This document shows positions 1 through 14,109 of a stretch of 64,000 bases of DNA, in pieces. The DNA comes from Daphnia carinata (Eukaryota > Arthropoda > Branchiopoda > Diplostraca > Daphniidae), in NCBI RefSeq assembly GCF_022539665.2, contig NC_081338.1:4215679-4279678 (forward strand), in the 5' to 3' direction. A program made the translations under genes and the position numbers. The stretch's first letter is position 1. Every line of letters starts with the position of its first letter. Under the pieces are notes generated by a model, which searched no databases, had not been told where the DNA came from, and saw nothing but the letters and a program-made list of their open reading frames with translations.

Positions 1-2955
1 TAGAAGAGAGAGAGAAGAAAAAATATATATATATGTATATGTATAAATTCAACACGAACGTGATCAACCGGATGCGAACGAAAAGAGGGCCCGTGTGTAT
101 AGAATCAATATATGTGTGTGTGTGTGTGTGTGTGTGTATACATTCTTCTTTTCTCCTTCAACGATCGGCCAAGGACGTTATAGGTGTGAACACTGCGGTA
201 GACGGACTACATAAGAGTCTAAAATTAAACTTAACAAATAATCAATTAGAATGTCGGGACGTAACATTCCGCCATGTTCTTTTGCCGTTTCACAATTTAA
301 TTTCTGGGCTGTTCGACGTTGATCGATTTTCAGATGTACGCTTCGTGTACGCGGCTACATGCGAAATAGGGTTGCTGTTTATTGCTATCTAATGACGATG
401 CCGTAAGCCGATGAAGATGGGTTTCTCAATCCGCTCTATTTAACACGAAAAGAATGCGTTAACAAAAGAAAAAAAAATAAGGACCGAGATGCCTTACATC
501 CAAATATAAAAGCTATCATACAGCCCATAGATTTATATAGAGAGATGAGAGGCACATCATAAAAAGAAAAAAGGACGGGGCCCTATATTTATACGGAGAT
601 CTATACGAGAACATCAGGGCCATCTGCGATGGGCTGCGAGCCAAGAAACTCTTTTGCTGCAGTGGGATAAGACCCCCCCCCCCCCTCCCGGATACAAGGG
701 TTGGGTCTTTCACGTTTCTAGCTGAACAGTTTCCCCTTTGCGCAGTGGCCACACCTACATTCACGATGATTACGTGAAATTATATTAACATTCGAGAATT
801 TTTTTTTTGTGTGTGTGTTTTATAAAAATCGTTCCGAGAACGCATTACTAATCTGCTGTTTTTTTTTTTCAGTACTTATTCCTTATTTTTTTTTTTTGAA
901 TTGTTAAAATCGATCATTTATTTTAAAATAAAAAGAATTAGAGAATTTTTTTTTTGTAATCTTTTGTATCTTTTTTTTTTATCCACGTGCCAAATGACAA
1001 CCTATAGAATCATATATGATGATGATGAAGAACAAGGAAATCAAACAAACGAGAGATAGAGGAAAAGGAGAGACTCAAATACCTTTTTGTTGTTGTTGTT
1101 TGTAATAAATAACAAGGGGCGTGAAAAATTCGGGACTAAATGAAATGAAAACAAAAAAAAAAATATTACAGGGGCAGGGGTGTAGTGAAAAAAAAATCAT
1201 CATCATTATAGAATCATGATAAACTTTGATCCAAACCAACAAACAAACTACAGAGAATGGCAGAATTTATGTAATGGCAGAGAGAGACTTTTCTTTTTTT
1301 TTTTTTTTTAGAGAGTATACTGAGATAGAGAGAGAAATGGGGGGGGGGGCGTTTTTTCTTCTTCTTTTGATGAGGAGGCGAGAGTTAGGGTATTGCACGT
1401 TAGGCGAAAAAGGTCATAGTATTGCTCATCGATACTGGATTTTTTAAGTAAAAAACATTTTTTTTGTGTCTTATTTCGAATTTTTGAAAATTTTTTTTTA
1501 TTCGTCAATTTTCTTTTTTTTTTTTTTTTATGCGACTACAAAGAAAAAAAAAGGAAATTTTAAAATCAACTTTTCTGCTCGTCTATATTTTTTTTTTTTT
1601 TTTTGTTTGAGAACGCACCATACACGCACACGTTTCTCGGGTTCATCTCAGACAAAAAAAAAAAAAAAAAAAACAAATTCGAAAGAGGAGATTGAAAAAA
1701 AGGTGGGCGTGAAAAAAACAAACAACGTCATTCATCATCTATTTATAAATCTGGAGAAAAATGTTTTCATTTCAGTATTGTTCTAAATTGACTTGTTGCT
1801 CGATTATGCGGCCGTGTGTATGTGTGTGTGTGTGTATGGTGTGTGTGGGTAATTTCAAAAAGGGAGAGAGAGGAGGAAAGGTGAAAAGTGTAATATCATA
1901 TACATTATCGAATTTGCTTGGCTTCCCTTTTTCTTTTTAAATTTAAAATTCTAATAGAGAAAGATGAAAGAAGTTATTATATTTATATAAGAGAGAGAGA
2001 GAAAAAGGAGAGATGGATTTTATCAAAAAAAAAAAAATTTTTTTATCAGGGGCGACTAATTTAGCTTTTGGGTGGGGTATAACAAGGTGCTGATTACACG
2101 ATATAACAAACAACAACACACGAGAGGGGGTGGCGTTTATACATTTCAAAATTTCAAAAAAAAAAAAAGAAAGAAAGAAATTTGACTCGAATTGGGAGAT
2201 CTTTCTGTCGCTTCTTTTGGAACATGTTCCAAAATTTTTGGCGATCCGCAATCGACAGACAGGATGACATTTGAAAATAACTTGAAAAAAATGAATGGGT
2301 CTCTCAATTGGGATACAAAAAGATCGGCGGAATAATTTCACGGACAAAAAAACAAAAAAAAACAAAAGAGGATCGCCTCTCCCATTCACGCAACTCCTTA
2401 AAAAAAAAAAAATGTACTGTACACACACACGCGTGTCGACTAGATATTTAAAGAAAAACCAACCAACACATTTTCATTTGACTAATTCCATAGTTTGAAA
2501 CGAAATGAACTGCTGGGTATGTGTGTACGTGATTTATAGAATCGTGCGGATGCATTCCATTTCGTTTAAACAAAACTAAAAAATATTGTGGACCTTGTTG
2601 AACACAAAAATGTCGTTGATTCGACATTTCTTTTTTTCTTTTCTTTTTTTTTTTGAAACATTTTCTGCGTTTGTTTTTGTGTGTGTGCTGGAGGAATCCA
2701 GAATTCTAATTCTTTTATTTTCAAAATTCGACTAGAATTTCTTTTTCGTTTTTGCGTCGGCTAAATCCGGCGAAAAAAAAAAAAAATTCATTTAAATTTA
2801 GAGATGATTTTAGAAAAAACAAAACAAACAAATTTGCACGTCTGGCATATTTCCTGTCGCTTGCATTGCAAATTGTTCAATTCATTATTTTTTACAACAC
2901 ACTTTTTGAATTCAATTTTTCAAAAAAAAAAAACAAACAAACAAATGAATTAAAA

Positions 2956-2990
<35 letters not shown>

Positions 2991-4001
2991 CATTACGACA
3001 TGATTTTAAACTACAGATGAGCTCACCACCTCAAATGAAAACGGAACATTCGGAAATTAAAAATAATCCCGGAAGGGAAAAAAAAAAAAATAATAATAAT
3101 AATAAATCCGCAAAAAAAAAAAAAAAAAAAATCAAAAATCAAAAGTCCAAAAAAAAAAAAAAAAAAAACTGAAAAAGAAAAATAGCATCAGGGCATTGGC
3201 GTCGAAAAGCATTGCCATCGCTCATATAAATATGTATATCCGCCGACGGAAGGGAAAGGTCACTAAAGACTTCTTTCAATGATTTTTCTTTTTTCCCCCA
3301 TCATTTCTTTTCTTTTTCTTTTTTTCTAGAGTTTTGTTTATTGTTAAACGGAGGGCAGTGTGTGTGTGTTGTCTTTTTAAAAAAAAAAAAAAAAAAAAAA
3401 GAGCGTGCGTGCGTGAACACGCCGGTGAGAAATACGATTTAGCGTGTCGACAACAACAACAAAAAAAAAACATTATGTGTGTGTGTGTGTGTGTGTGTGT
3501 GTTTGTGTGTGTGTACATGCGAGCGTGTGTTGTTGTACGGCTCCTACCTCTTCTTTTTTTTTTACAACGAATGAGAATCAGAAGGAAAAAGCCAAGTTTA
3601 GAAAATGGAAAGTTTCATTTGTTTTTTGTTTTAATAAATAGGATAGAAGAAGGTATAGTTCTAAATATATCTCGAGGACAGGTAGAAGAAATGGATCGTC
3701 TAAAAAGAGGGAAAAAGGGATTTTGTTTGTTTTTTTTTTTTCTTTCGTTGAGAAAAAAAAAGTGATTGGTGTTGTCCAAGAAACACCACACAAAACACAC
3801 ACACACACACACAGAGGAAGGAGACGAACCGAATTATTATTTTTTTTTTTTTTTTTTGGATTGCTCTCCCTCTCGAGAAGCCTACACAGGGGGGCGTGTA
3901 CGTGGAGTCACGAAATCTGAAGTCCGACAGAGAATTTGCATAAAAGCCCTCGCCCCAAAATGGAAAATTTCAAAAAAAAAAAAAAAAAAAAAAAAAAAAT
4001 G
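1..4001. repeat. Innexin 3' flank: homopolymers and microsatellites, no gene seen
   Basis: The sequence is dominated by A and T runs of about 10-24 nt plus (GT)n near 111-138 and 3476-3514, (CT)n near 2959-2988 and (CA)n near 3797-3814. Short reading frames here are made of Lys/Phe or Cys/Val and Thr/His repeats and are not believable genes. The first minus-strand AATAAA downstream of the innexin extension is at 3342-3337, a possible poly(A) signal. No conserved protein was recognised. Confidence 0.6.
3476..3514. repeat. (GT)n microsatellite
   Basis: An almost perfect GT run with one TT interruption near 3502. Confidence 0.95.
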
Positions 4002-4478
4002 TCAATGACGATAGCCGTGAGAGGACGAGGATGGCGCGAATTTGGCTCGTCCGTGTTCGCGGAATTTCGGCTGTCCGGAAGAAGCGGAATGGCCGTGTTG
4101 CCTGTGGGTCTGCATGTGAACGGATCCGGCGGCTGATTCGTCGTACGAGTCTCGTCGGGCGGGGGCTTTTGGGCGACGGAAAGATCCAGCGCTAACGGCG
4201 CCCAGATGGTGGCGGATGATGATGCCGTTGGGCGTTCGGAATCCCATGAATCCGGCCGAATGATCGCTCATTCCGGCGGCTTCCAAGTCGCGTATCTCAG
4301 TGTCGTAAAGCAGTCGGACTTCGGCTGTGGCTCCGGCTCCGGCGGAGGAAGCGGATGTGGAAAGTGATGCGGCGGCGGCGGCGGCGGCGGCGGAGGTCGA
4401 TGGAGCGTTCGACCAAGTGTCGAAGAGGATATGTCTGCTATCGGAGGAGCGCTGGTTGTCTCCCGACGCCGCCCTGTG
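4002..4478 (-). CDS. In-frame 158-codon extension beyond the innexin TAG (candidate readthrough)
   Basis: Directly after the innexin TAG the same frame stays open for 158 codons and closes with TGA at 4004-4002. The base after TAG is C, a nucleotide known to favour readthrough. The extension is GC-rich like the exon upstream. It contains an eight-Ala run (seven GCC then GCA), Ser/Ala-rich sequence, a more complex block (AEVRLLYDTEIRDLEAAG; GIIIRHHLGAVSAG) and a basic His/Ser-rich end. The composition falls to poly-A/T immediately beyond its stop, as expected at the end of coding sequence. Full readthrough would give 523 residues. Alternatives are a GC-rich 3' UTR with a chance open frame, an assembly base error at the TAG, or splicing around it. 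No splice sites framing the stop are obvious. Confidence 0.5.
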   Translation of the reverse strand, partial: HRAASGDNQRSSDSRHILFDTWSNAPSTSAAAAAAAASLSTSASSAGAGATAEVRLLYDTEIRDLEAAGMSDHSAGFMGFRTPNGIIIRHHLGAVSAGSFRRPKAPARRDSYDESAAGSVHMQTHRQHGHSASSGQPKFREHGRAKFAPSSSSHGYRH

Positions 4479-4993
4479 CTAAGCGTCCATAAAGTCTTTG
4501 CCGGTGTGGCCGAGCTTCTTGCCCAGCTCGTGCATCACCTCCTTGAAGATGATGGAATCGACGTTCTGTCCCAGCATGTAAAAGAGGAACCAGTCGCCCA
4601 TTTTCGACTTGCGGACGATCGTGTTGATGACCTCGCGGTTGATGAGCCGGAATCGGATGTAGAGGAGGTAGGCCCTCATGCGCGGGCTCAGGATGATGAT
4701 GAGCCGGTAGAGGAGGACGAGGGCCGTCAGGAAGCCGAGGATGAGGAACCAGAACCAGAGGAAGATGTAGATCTTTTCGTTGACGACGTTGAGCGGCAGG
4801 ATGCAGAGCGCGTCGTGCTTTTCCACCTCGCCCGACGTGCCGAACTTGTTGAAAGTGCACTTGGTCATCCGCGGGAAGATGTAGATCATCGGGTCGATCC
4901 GCTCCTCTTGGTCGCGCTCCGCGAACGCGATCACGTCGAAGCCGAACGTCAGGAAGGCGCCGTCAAAGAACGTGTTCATCAGGAACATTTGCC
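4479..4993 (-). CDS. Innexin coding exon 3 (TM3 end, loop 2, TM4, C-tail)
   Basis: This exon starts after CAG with the split Gly codon then [11 protein letters not shown]. It holds extracellular loop 2 (Cys-x17-Cys), TM4 and the cytoplasmic tail ([15 protein letters not shown]), then FMDA and TAG (4481-4479). It is strongly GC-biased at third positions compared with the AT-rich introns. The long plus-strand frame over it is antisense. Confidence 0.95.
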
Positions 4994-5310
4994 CTGTTTG
5001 TTTGTTTGTTTGTTTTCGTTTTCGTTTTCGTTTTCATTTTTTTTTTTTTTTTTTTTTTTGCAATTTTCAAAAAGATTTTTCAAACAAAATACACGTTAAT
5101 TTCATTTGTTTTCAAGTCCAATTTTTAAAAGAAAATTCAACCATGCCATGGAACAAAAAGTTTGGCTTGTCTGAGGACAAGACGAAAAGAAAGCTTTTAT
5201 GATGGCTTGACTGGCCAAGAGGGTTCATTCAAGCTTGCCATTACTCATCCCCGTGACGTTGCTGGCCTCCTAACTCTTCAGCCTACGTTAGCCCGCGCAC
5301 AAATTTCGAA

Positions 5311-5347
<37 letters not shown>

Positions 5348-6210
5348 AAGAAATAAAAAAAAAGAAAAGCTTTTATTATATCTATATATAAAAAAAAAAG
5401 AGCGCACCGTAACTGCAAGCCACACACACACACACACACACAATCCCGTGCAACTATTATATAGCGACGGATGAAAGGCAGCCACTCTCACGATCCCCTT
5501 CGTCTCAAGGATCAATCCATCTCTTCAACGTGTCTTTACGGCACAGTTACGTTCCTCTTCCCCCCCCCCTCGACTTTAAAGTTCATCATTTTTTTCTTTT
5601 TTCAACCCAGCAATTCGAACGTTTTTTACAGCGTTGCCAAACGATAAAAATGACAATCAAAAATTGCTTAACGTTTCGATGATTAATGTCGTTCATTTTT
5701 TTATTGCATTCTATCGCTCTAAAAGCTTCGTCAATGATTACACACAAAAAAAATATAGTTTATATTCGATCGCCTTTAACCTTGCCCCGCCCATTCTTCA
5801 GAAAAACCGGAAAGCCACGTCTGTCCAGTTCCAAAAAAAAAAAAAAAAAAGGCGGAAACCATCTACGTTTATTCGGCGTGACGAGTCGTCATCAAGGACT
5901 TTACGGTAGAGCTGGAACGATATGGTAACGATAGTTTGCAATTCCGGACAAACGCTTTATATACAGTATATATATATATATATGTATCCTTATGAAGGGA
6001 TGGAAGGAGAAGGGGGTTTTCTTTCTATATAAAAGAAAATGACCCAATTTCTCATCAAAAGGTAATAGGACACAGTGCGGATGATTCCCTGAAAATGGGG
6101 AGCGGCCGCTTTTGTTCTCAATGTCCGTGAATTGTTACGTCGGGGGCTGGACGCATTTTCTTCTTATCGAAAATGGGTCGTGTGTGTGTTTTCATTGCAA
6201 TCTTTGATGA

Positions 6211-6246
<36 letters not shown>

Positions 6247-6931
6247 AAAAAGAGGGATGATCCCTTTTATTTGTGGGGGGGGGTGGGGGAGGGGGGTGGG
6301 AGATGGAGGAGAAGGCAAACTGCTTCCGCAATCGCAAAGCAGCTTCAAGGGAAAATGCTATAAGAATTGATTTATTTCGAGTAGAATTGCTTTTGTTTTT
6401 TTTCTGCTGGCTTTTTGAACGTCTCAAGTGTTCCACATCTATAAATAGATTGTAAACATTAGGCTGGCTACACAATCGAATCAACGTCTAGAGCGGGCTA
6501 CAATGTAGAAAGACGTTCTTTTAAAATTCTAACGGAAAATGTCCGCAAAAGGCGATTACGCACGAAAAATCATTGGCTAATAATTATTCATTGAAAATGA
6601 TCGGCAAAAGGTTTTTTTTTTGGGGGGGGGGGGGGGCATCTGAATCACAATCGACCGACGTTTCAAATACAATCGAAAAATAGAAAAAGGCCTTTTCTTT
6701 TCTTTTCTTTTCTTTTTAATTCTCCTATTTCAATTTTTTTTTTTAAAGAAATATTTTAATTCTGGCCGTTAACGGCTGGCCGATTTCAAAAGATCAATTT
6801 TGCCACACCGTCATAGATCTTTCCAACAAAAAAAAAAAAAGAGCAAAGAGCAAAGTGCTGCTTTTAAAAACACAGAGGCGCCTGTGTGTATATGCAACAC
6901 AAAGAGCTTATTCTCCCTCATCCAAAGGTCT

Positions 6932-6964
<33 letters not shown>

Positions 6965-8928
6965 CTCCTCTTTATACGAATCTATATATATTTTTTTTTC
7001 TTTCTTTCTTTCGAAACAGAGAGAGGCAGACTTACGATATTCTGGCCGTGTTGTTGTACTCGTCTTTCCGTGCATACACTAATATCGCCAGTGGTAAAAA
7101 GACGTCCGCCGTCAAAGACGTGTGAGACGCACACACAAGGAGCTCAGTTCTCAATAAAAAAAAAAAAAAAAAAAATAATAATAATTTATTTTATTTTTAT
7201 ACAACAGCCCCACCCCCTAAAAAAATCTGAAGAAAAGGAGGCTGTGTATATATATATATATATATATAAAGGAAGGATCGAGTCAAAGAGAGGAAGGAAA
7301 CATCGGAGCGGAAGGCCAGAATCCCCAAGACGGGCGCAAGAAGAATTCCATGTTCCTACACACTTCCTCTTTTATCTATATATATATATACACATATATA
7401 TGTGTGTGTATATCTATATATAGATAATAAATATATACAAGCATTATCTTTTGCGCTTGTCTAGAGATGCAATCCTGCAAACACAAACAAATCTATACCT
7501 GGCAATTTTTCTCCCTTGTGCAATCGTAAACGATTTGAAAAAATACAATCGTTTCTTGTTTTGATGCTATTTTTAAGTTTGATAACATACGATCGATGAT
7601 TTTTGACGTTACTTTTTTTTTTTTTTTTTTTTTTTTTTGGTCTCTGTGACTTTCATTCAAATTTCATTTCCCAGAGGAGAAAAGGGAAAAAAAATTGGGC
7701 TACAAAAAGCAAGAAGAAGAGGAAACGTCAGCGAGTTAATATTCATAGCTTTGCCACTTGCTGATGGCCACGAAAAAGTCTTAAGTTTTCTTGTCTTGTT
7801 AGTGCGGCCCGCATCAAACAGTTTCCAACACGAGAAAGAAGAAAAAAAAAAATGCCTCTTCGTGTTACACGCGTCTACATCCGAGTAGACAGTGTGTCCT
7901 CTTACTGTACGGACTCTACATGCAAATGCGCTCACATTTCGCCCTCGAAACTGTCGCCATTGATCAGCATCCGTGCCGACGTGTTTTGTTTTTGAAAAAA
8001 AAAACACATCGAACGCGTTATTCGTATTTAAGTGGAGGGAGATATACATATTTTTTTTTAGAAATAAGTAACAAAAAAAAAAAAAAAAAACTTGAGATGC
8101 CCGGATTACATTCGACGTTTTCGATAAAAAAAAAAAAAAAATCCGTAACAACTTAGGGGACAAAAGGACCTGAAAGTGAATCATTGATTGAGGAAACGGC
8201 GGATGTAAAGGAACACGTTTTCCTTTTTTAATTCTAATCAGCTTTTTTTTTTATTATTATTAGTTATTGAAGAGAATAAAAAGGTGAGGTAGGATTGAGT
8301 TGCACCTTTGAAAAGAAAAAGAAAGGTGGGCAATGTAATAAAAAAAATACGAACATTAAGTGCTTAAGCATGTCCGTTTCCTCTCTGCTTTCACGCACGT
8401 CACGCCAGGTGTCACACACACACACACGAGATTCACTCTCCTCGTGTTATCCATTTTTTATTTCAACCTTTTTCCACTCACCCCCCCCCCCTGCAGATTA
8501 TAACCGTAGGCGATTGTTTAAAAAAAAAAGACGCGAATTTCAAATGAAACATTTGGATTGTTGCGGTTTGCGAATCGATTGGTGAAACAGAATGCGGCCG
8601 TACAATTGGCGATGTGACGCATTTCTGGCCAATCCGAAACGTGTAAACGGCCAAGTAAAGCAGCAAAGTCTAAACGCACACGCCTCCCCTCCTCTGTAAA
8701 AAAAAGAGAAGAGAAAAGAAAAAAAAAAAGGCAGCAGAGCACCCTCCGCATTCCTTCCGGCTATACAGAATCTATACAGAGTTTTGGGCCATCGATCGAT
8801 ACACTTGCCTTTTCTCTCAGAGTGTGTGTGTGTGTGTGTGTAACGTGCAGCAGACTTTGCGTCTAATTACGTGCGGATCAAGGAGGGGAGGAACGGCGAT
8901 GGGGGAATCACATGATTTAGAATATTTT

Positions 8929-8967
<39 letters not shown>

Positions 8968-10300
8968 GGAAAAATGAAGTTGCGATTCCGTGTGGGTTAA
9001 GTTTTACATGTCGGGAGGTAAAGTTTGAAATGTTCCGGATATCCGGAAGACCGGAAGAATGCTCAAGGGAAATCGATCCGAGAGTCTCCATCCGTAAAAG
9101 AAAAACCTCCAAAAAAGTAATCCAGCAAAAAAAAAAAAAATCTAAAAAAAAAAAGGGCGTGGCAAAATCCCTTTTCTTTTTTCGTACTAACAAATGCGGA
9201 TGGAGGAAAAGAACAAAACCCCTTTTATCACCTGATCTTTAGAGTATAGGGATCGGAAATGACAACAGTCAACGGAAGTCTATTTCTTTTCAAACCCCCC
9301 CCCCCCTTTTTTTTTGATTATTATTAAATTTTTTTTTTTTTTTAAGTTACGCAACATCCTCGTCATAAACACGCAAAGGCCCTCTATATAAACATTACAC
9401 GTTTTGAAAGCGCCCACGCACAATTTGGTTAGGAGGACCGTGTCGTTCAAGGGCGTCCGAAAAAAAATATTTTGCGTGATTGACATTTACAGAACCAAAT
9501 GACATCAATAAATAAAAGAAAACAAAAGTCTGAAGCACTTTCAACTATGGCTTTTGAAACGGGTCTTATCAAACAAGAGGGTCTTAACTCGTTGGCTTCC
9601 AACAGTTCAAGAGGCAAAAATCGGCTTACTTTCCAATTGATGCTAAACAAACTGGCAAAGAAGGAAAACAAGCGAGCCACTAATCGTCACGAATGTTTGC
9701 AATTGCATCGAGTTATTGAACAACAATTTGTTCCAAAAAAAAAAAAACACAATCGATTGCTCCGTGTTTTTTTTTTGTTTTTTTTTTTTACAACTATCGA
9801 CTCGGCAACGGTGTCTAAAAATAACTTGCACCTGATCGATACGAGCGCGCCCCTATTTTTCTGTTTGAAAATGAAATTTGAAAATTTAAAATCAAGTTTG
9901 ATCAAATTGAGGGGATAATGATGATGATGATGCGCCCCACTAGGCGACTCAACTACACACACACACAGACACAAAAAAAAATAAAAAGTTTGACGCTCAA
10001 GCTCCGACGATGGTCTCAAACTTTTTGCCAGGGGAATATCCAAACTATTTGTGGGAAAAAAAAAAAAAAAAAAGTTTTAGTCCTCGTTCGAAAAGCTCAT
10101 CTTTTTTTTTTGTCTGTTTCAGTGGCAATTCCGGCGGCCCCCAAAAGTTTTCGATACTCGGCTACTATCCGCACTAGGCAAATAAATCAAAAAAAAAATG
10201 GACATTTAATTCGAAAGGATTTGCATCCAACAAACCCGTCGGCTTTCCCATTTCCGTTAGCCACTAAACATCCGTCCCATTTTGGCCTTTCACATCCGGC

Positions 10301-10346
<46 letters not shown>

Positions 10347-11208
10347 TGTACGTCTTCGGGCGTGCGAAGATTGAACCTTGCGGCCATATATTGGCCGTTT
10401 CCCTCTTTGATTTCCGATAAATCTCACAAATCGGATGAGCAAACATTGACAATAAAATAAGAAACATTTGCTCGCCGTGTAGCTCATTTTTCAAGGTCGT
10501 ACATTCTAGTCCCGGAACGCGAGTGGGAGAACACAAACAAAAACAAAAACAAAAAAAAAGCAGAGCCAATCAGCACAACACACAAAAAAAAATTAATAAA
10601 TATTATTATTTCTTTTTTATGTTGAATGGTGTCAACTTTTATTTGGGGAATTTGCTGGCTGAGCTGAGGAAGGCTCTGTGAAGAGGATGGATCTGTTTTG
10701 GCAGACGCTGCCAAACATTTTTGTGTGTGTGTGTGTGTTGGGCCGTCTACTAGAGCGCACAGACTGGCTGTCAGGCCGTGCTCTCTTATCTGAGAGGCAT
10801 CCATGTAGCAAAAGCAATACACGAGGCCAGCAGACACAGAGAGAGAGAGAGATGGCCATCATACCCATAAATCATCTGGCCGTGTTTGTTCAAATGGCCA
10901 GTTTCTCTTATTTTATTATTATTTTATTTTTTTTTTTGCTTAAAGAGAAAGAGAAACTTAAACAAGTGCCTCAACTACAAATCTGCTATGCACAGACACA
11001 CACACACACACACAAAAAAAAAATAATACGGCAATAAATCATCAATTATTTACGCGAAAAAACAAAAAACAGAAACAATTCGAGGTGTTTAGAAGAAAAA
11101 AAAAAAAACAAAAAAAACAAACGCACGCATCAAAGCAATTGCAATCGAGCCGCTATAATTTATACGGCCGTACAAAATGGGACATCCATCATTTTGGCGC
11201 ATTGCGTA

Positions 11209-11254
<46 letters not shown>

Positions 11255-11372
11255 TTCCGGCTTGCTATTTTGGGAGGAGGGAGGGATGGACGACATTATC
11301 ACTCACGGGATTGCCTTTCTGATGTCGGTCCACGCATTTTTTTTTATCCTACAAGATCGATATCTTTTGTGC

Positions 11373-11406
<34 letters not shown>

Positions 11407-12063
11407 GGAAGGCAAATAAAAACAAAATGGCTGCTATCCTATTATTGCATTAAGAGATGTATGCAATATTTTTCCGGGCCTGCAACTTTTCTTCGCCTTG
11501 TTTGCCAATGATACCTCATTTGCATTAGCGATGGGTGTGGTGACTCTATTATGTAAACACCCTCTACTTTCATATATATTATTTGATTTTTTTTTTTTGG
11601 AAACAAAAAATCGTTTTAAAGTCCAACCAAATCTCATAATTTTTTTTTTTCAAACATGACAATGCTAAACAAAACTGCAAATCAATCCGATTTAAGTTTT
11701 TCAACAATTTTTTTTTTTTTTTTTTTTAAAGACCACTGACGAGCCAAGAAATGTACACCCCATCCTCCCCTTCTTTTAAATGGAACGGGAAGGCCAAAAA
11801 AAAAAAAAAAAAGAAAAAAGAAAAAAAAAAACGTCACGCTGCTGGAATTGAAAGTGGGTGGCGCTATCTACAAGCCTCCGGCAAAGAAGAAGAAGAAGAA
11901 AAAAAAAGGGAAAGAGGCTGATTGAATTGGCTATTTGAATAATTCATCAGTCGTTCCAGTCCCTCTGTGTCATCCTTCTTTCCGCGGCAGAAGGCTTAAA
12001 AAAGAAAAAAAAAAAAAAAGATCGGCTTTCATCTTCTTCTTGGCTGCATTGGCTGCTGTTAGA

Positions 12064-12102
<39 letters not shown>

Positions 12103-12695
12103 ACCAGGGATGCCCATTGTCGTTGATGTCTCTTCGGCATCACGTCACTCAAGTGCGTCCTTTTTTTTTTTCTTTTTCCAAGCCTTTCTTTTATTTATTT
12201 ATTTTTTATTATTATTTGTTAAACAGTAACTGTGGGTGTGTGCGCCATTTTCTTGAAACATTTATAATAGACAATGACAACGCTGTACGTTCGAAATGGA
12301 TGCGCGCGCAATTCGAATTTCTTTTGCGAAAAACCTCTCGAAACATTTTTTTTTTTTTTTTTTTAAGGAAGAATTTTTTTTGTTTCCTCATTTTATTGAT
12401 TTCTTTTTTTTTTTTTTTTTTTTGTCTTTCGACCTCCTCCTTCCGTCTTCCGGTTTATTGATGCGTGTGTAAAGTGTGTATACACCACTATACTGTACCC
12501 AAAGCATATATAAAAAAAAAAAAAAAAAAAAAAGGAAAAGAAAAGAAGATGGGAGGGATATGGCACGCGTTCCTCGGGCGCAATTCCCGCAGGCGGCGTT
12601 TTATTGTCCGTGCGTGTGGAAACGTTCGGCTACTCTCTCCCGACTCACTCAAAACTTGTTTTCTTTTTTTATTTTTTAACTTCCAACAATTTTCG

Positions 12696-12727
<32 letters not shown>

Positions 12728-12964
12728 TAACTCCCCACTTTCTCTATTAAAACTGAAAGAAAAACAAGGACGGGTGATCCACAAAACGATAAAACATCCC
12801 GTGTGCGCGATGACATAACCAACTGGCACGTTGATATGAACTTTATCTTTTCTAATGCTTTTATTTTTCAAAAACAAAAAATTTAACCCAGTTGAATAGC
12901 AACGCTAGTAAGGCGATAACGACCCACGACCAAGGACTGGACACTGCAGCAGCCAAGCCGGGGC

Positions 12965-12995
<31 letters not shown>

Positions 12996-13297
12996 GAAAT
13001 GTTGAGGCGCGCAGCCAAAAGCCCCAAATCCAATTAGGAAAACGGACGGAGAGAGAGAGAGCGAGAGAGAGCTGTATATAGAGCAAAAAAAAAAAAAAAA
13101 AAAAAAAAGGAGTACAGAGGATAAGACTTTGCGAGCTCGGGTCTGCGGGGTTGCTCCTTTGCTAGCGCCTGCCATCCTTACACACTACATCATGCTCCTT
13201 CAACGTCCACACGCTTTAGTTCTCTTGGCCCTCCTCTTTTCTTTTCTTTTTTTTTTTTCTTCCTTCTTTTGTTGTAAAAAAAAAAAAACCCTGACAC

Positions 13298-13332
<35 letters not shown>

Positions 13333-13471
13333 ACTATCGGCTCCGACAATCCTGCACACTCCAAACGCCGGCCCGTTCGTTCAGCAGCAAAGAACCTCCC
13401 CGCGTCTTCATCATTGATCTGTTTGGCGGTTGGGAAGCCGCGCGCGTCTGACGGGCGACTTTCTCTCTGCG

Positions 13472-13508
<37 letters not shown>

Positions 13509-14062
13509 CACACCCTACCCTCTCCTACCCCACTCCCACCCCCATTTTTTTTTTTTTTATTCTTTTTCCCAAGCTCCTATAGCTATCACGCAGCTGGATA
13601 TATGTGCGATTGAATCAATCGATAAACGGACCAACGGATAGACACTACATTTGATGTCGTTTGCTAAACTTTGTGACGTTTGCGGAAAGAAAAAAAAAAA
13701 AAAAAAGAAAGAATTTTTTTATATGAAAAAAGGGGGGGGGGGAAGGGGGAGGGACGCAAAATGACCCAATCATCAGTTTCATCAGATCAGTTCAATGAAG
13801 CTGTTCGACAATAAGAAATTTTTCTTTTTTCGTTGTTGTTTTTTTTTTCTTCTTTTTTTCGTTTGATAAAAAAAAAAAAAAAAAAAGTCGGCAGAAATTC
13901 CACGTCTTTCGGAAGGAGGAAGGAGGGGGAGCGCGATATCATCAACGAACAAGATTAGAAAAAAGAAAAAAGAAGATCCTTATATAATAGCCTATGGATC
14001 AATCAGTACATGCTCGGAATATTTCTTTCCATCTGGCGACGTTGCAGCCGCCATCCCCCAGC

Positions 14063-14109
<47 letters not shown>

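Noticed and set aside
4479-4481. Selenocysteine decoding at the innexin stop
   Set aside because: The codon is TAG, not TGA, so selenocysteine insertion does not apply.
4431-5099. Long plus-strand open frame over innexin exon 3
   Set aside because: It is antisense to a clear innexin exon. It is acidic low-complexity sequence caused by GC-rich codons on the other strand.
10264-10569. Frames with poly-Pro or poly-Gly in the innexin intron
   Set aside because: They are produced by the 33-nt G run and homopolymers, with no other coding signs.
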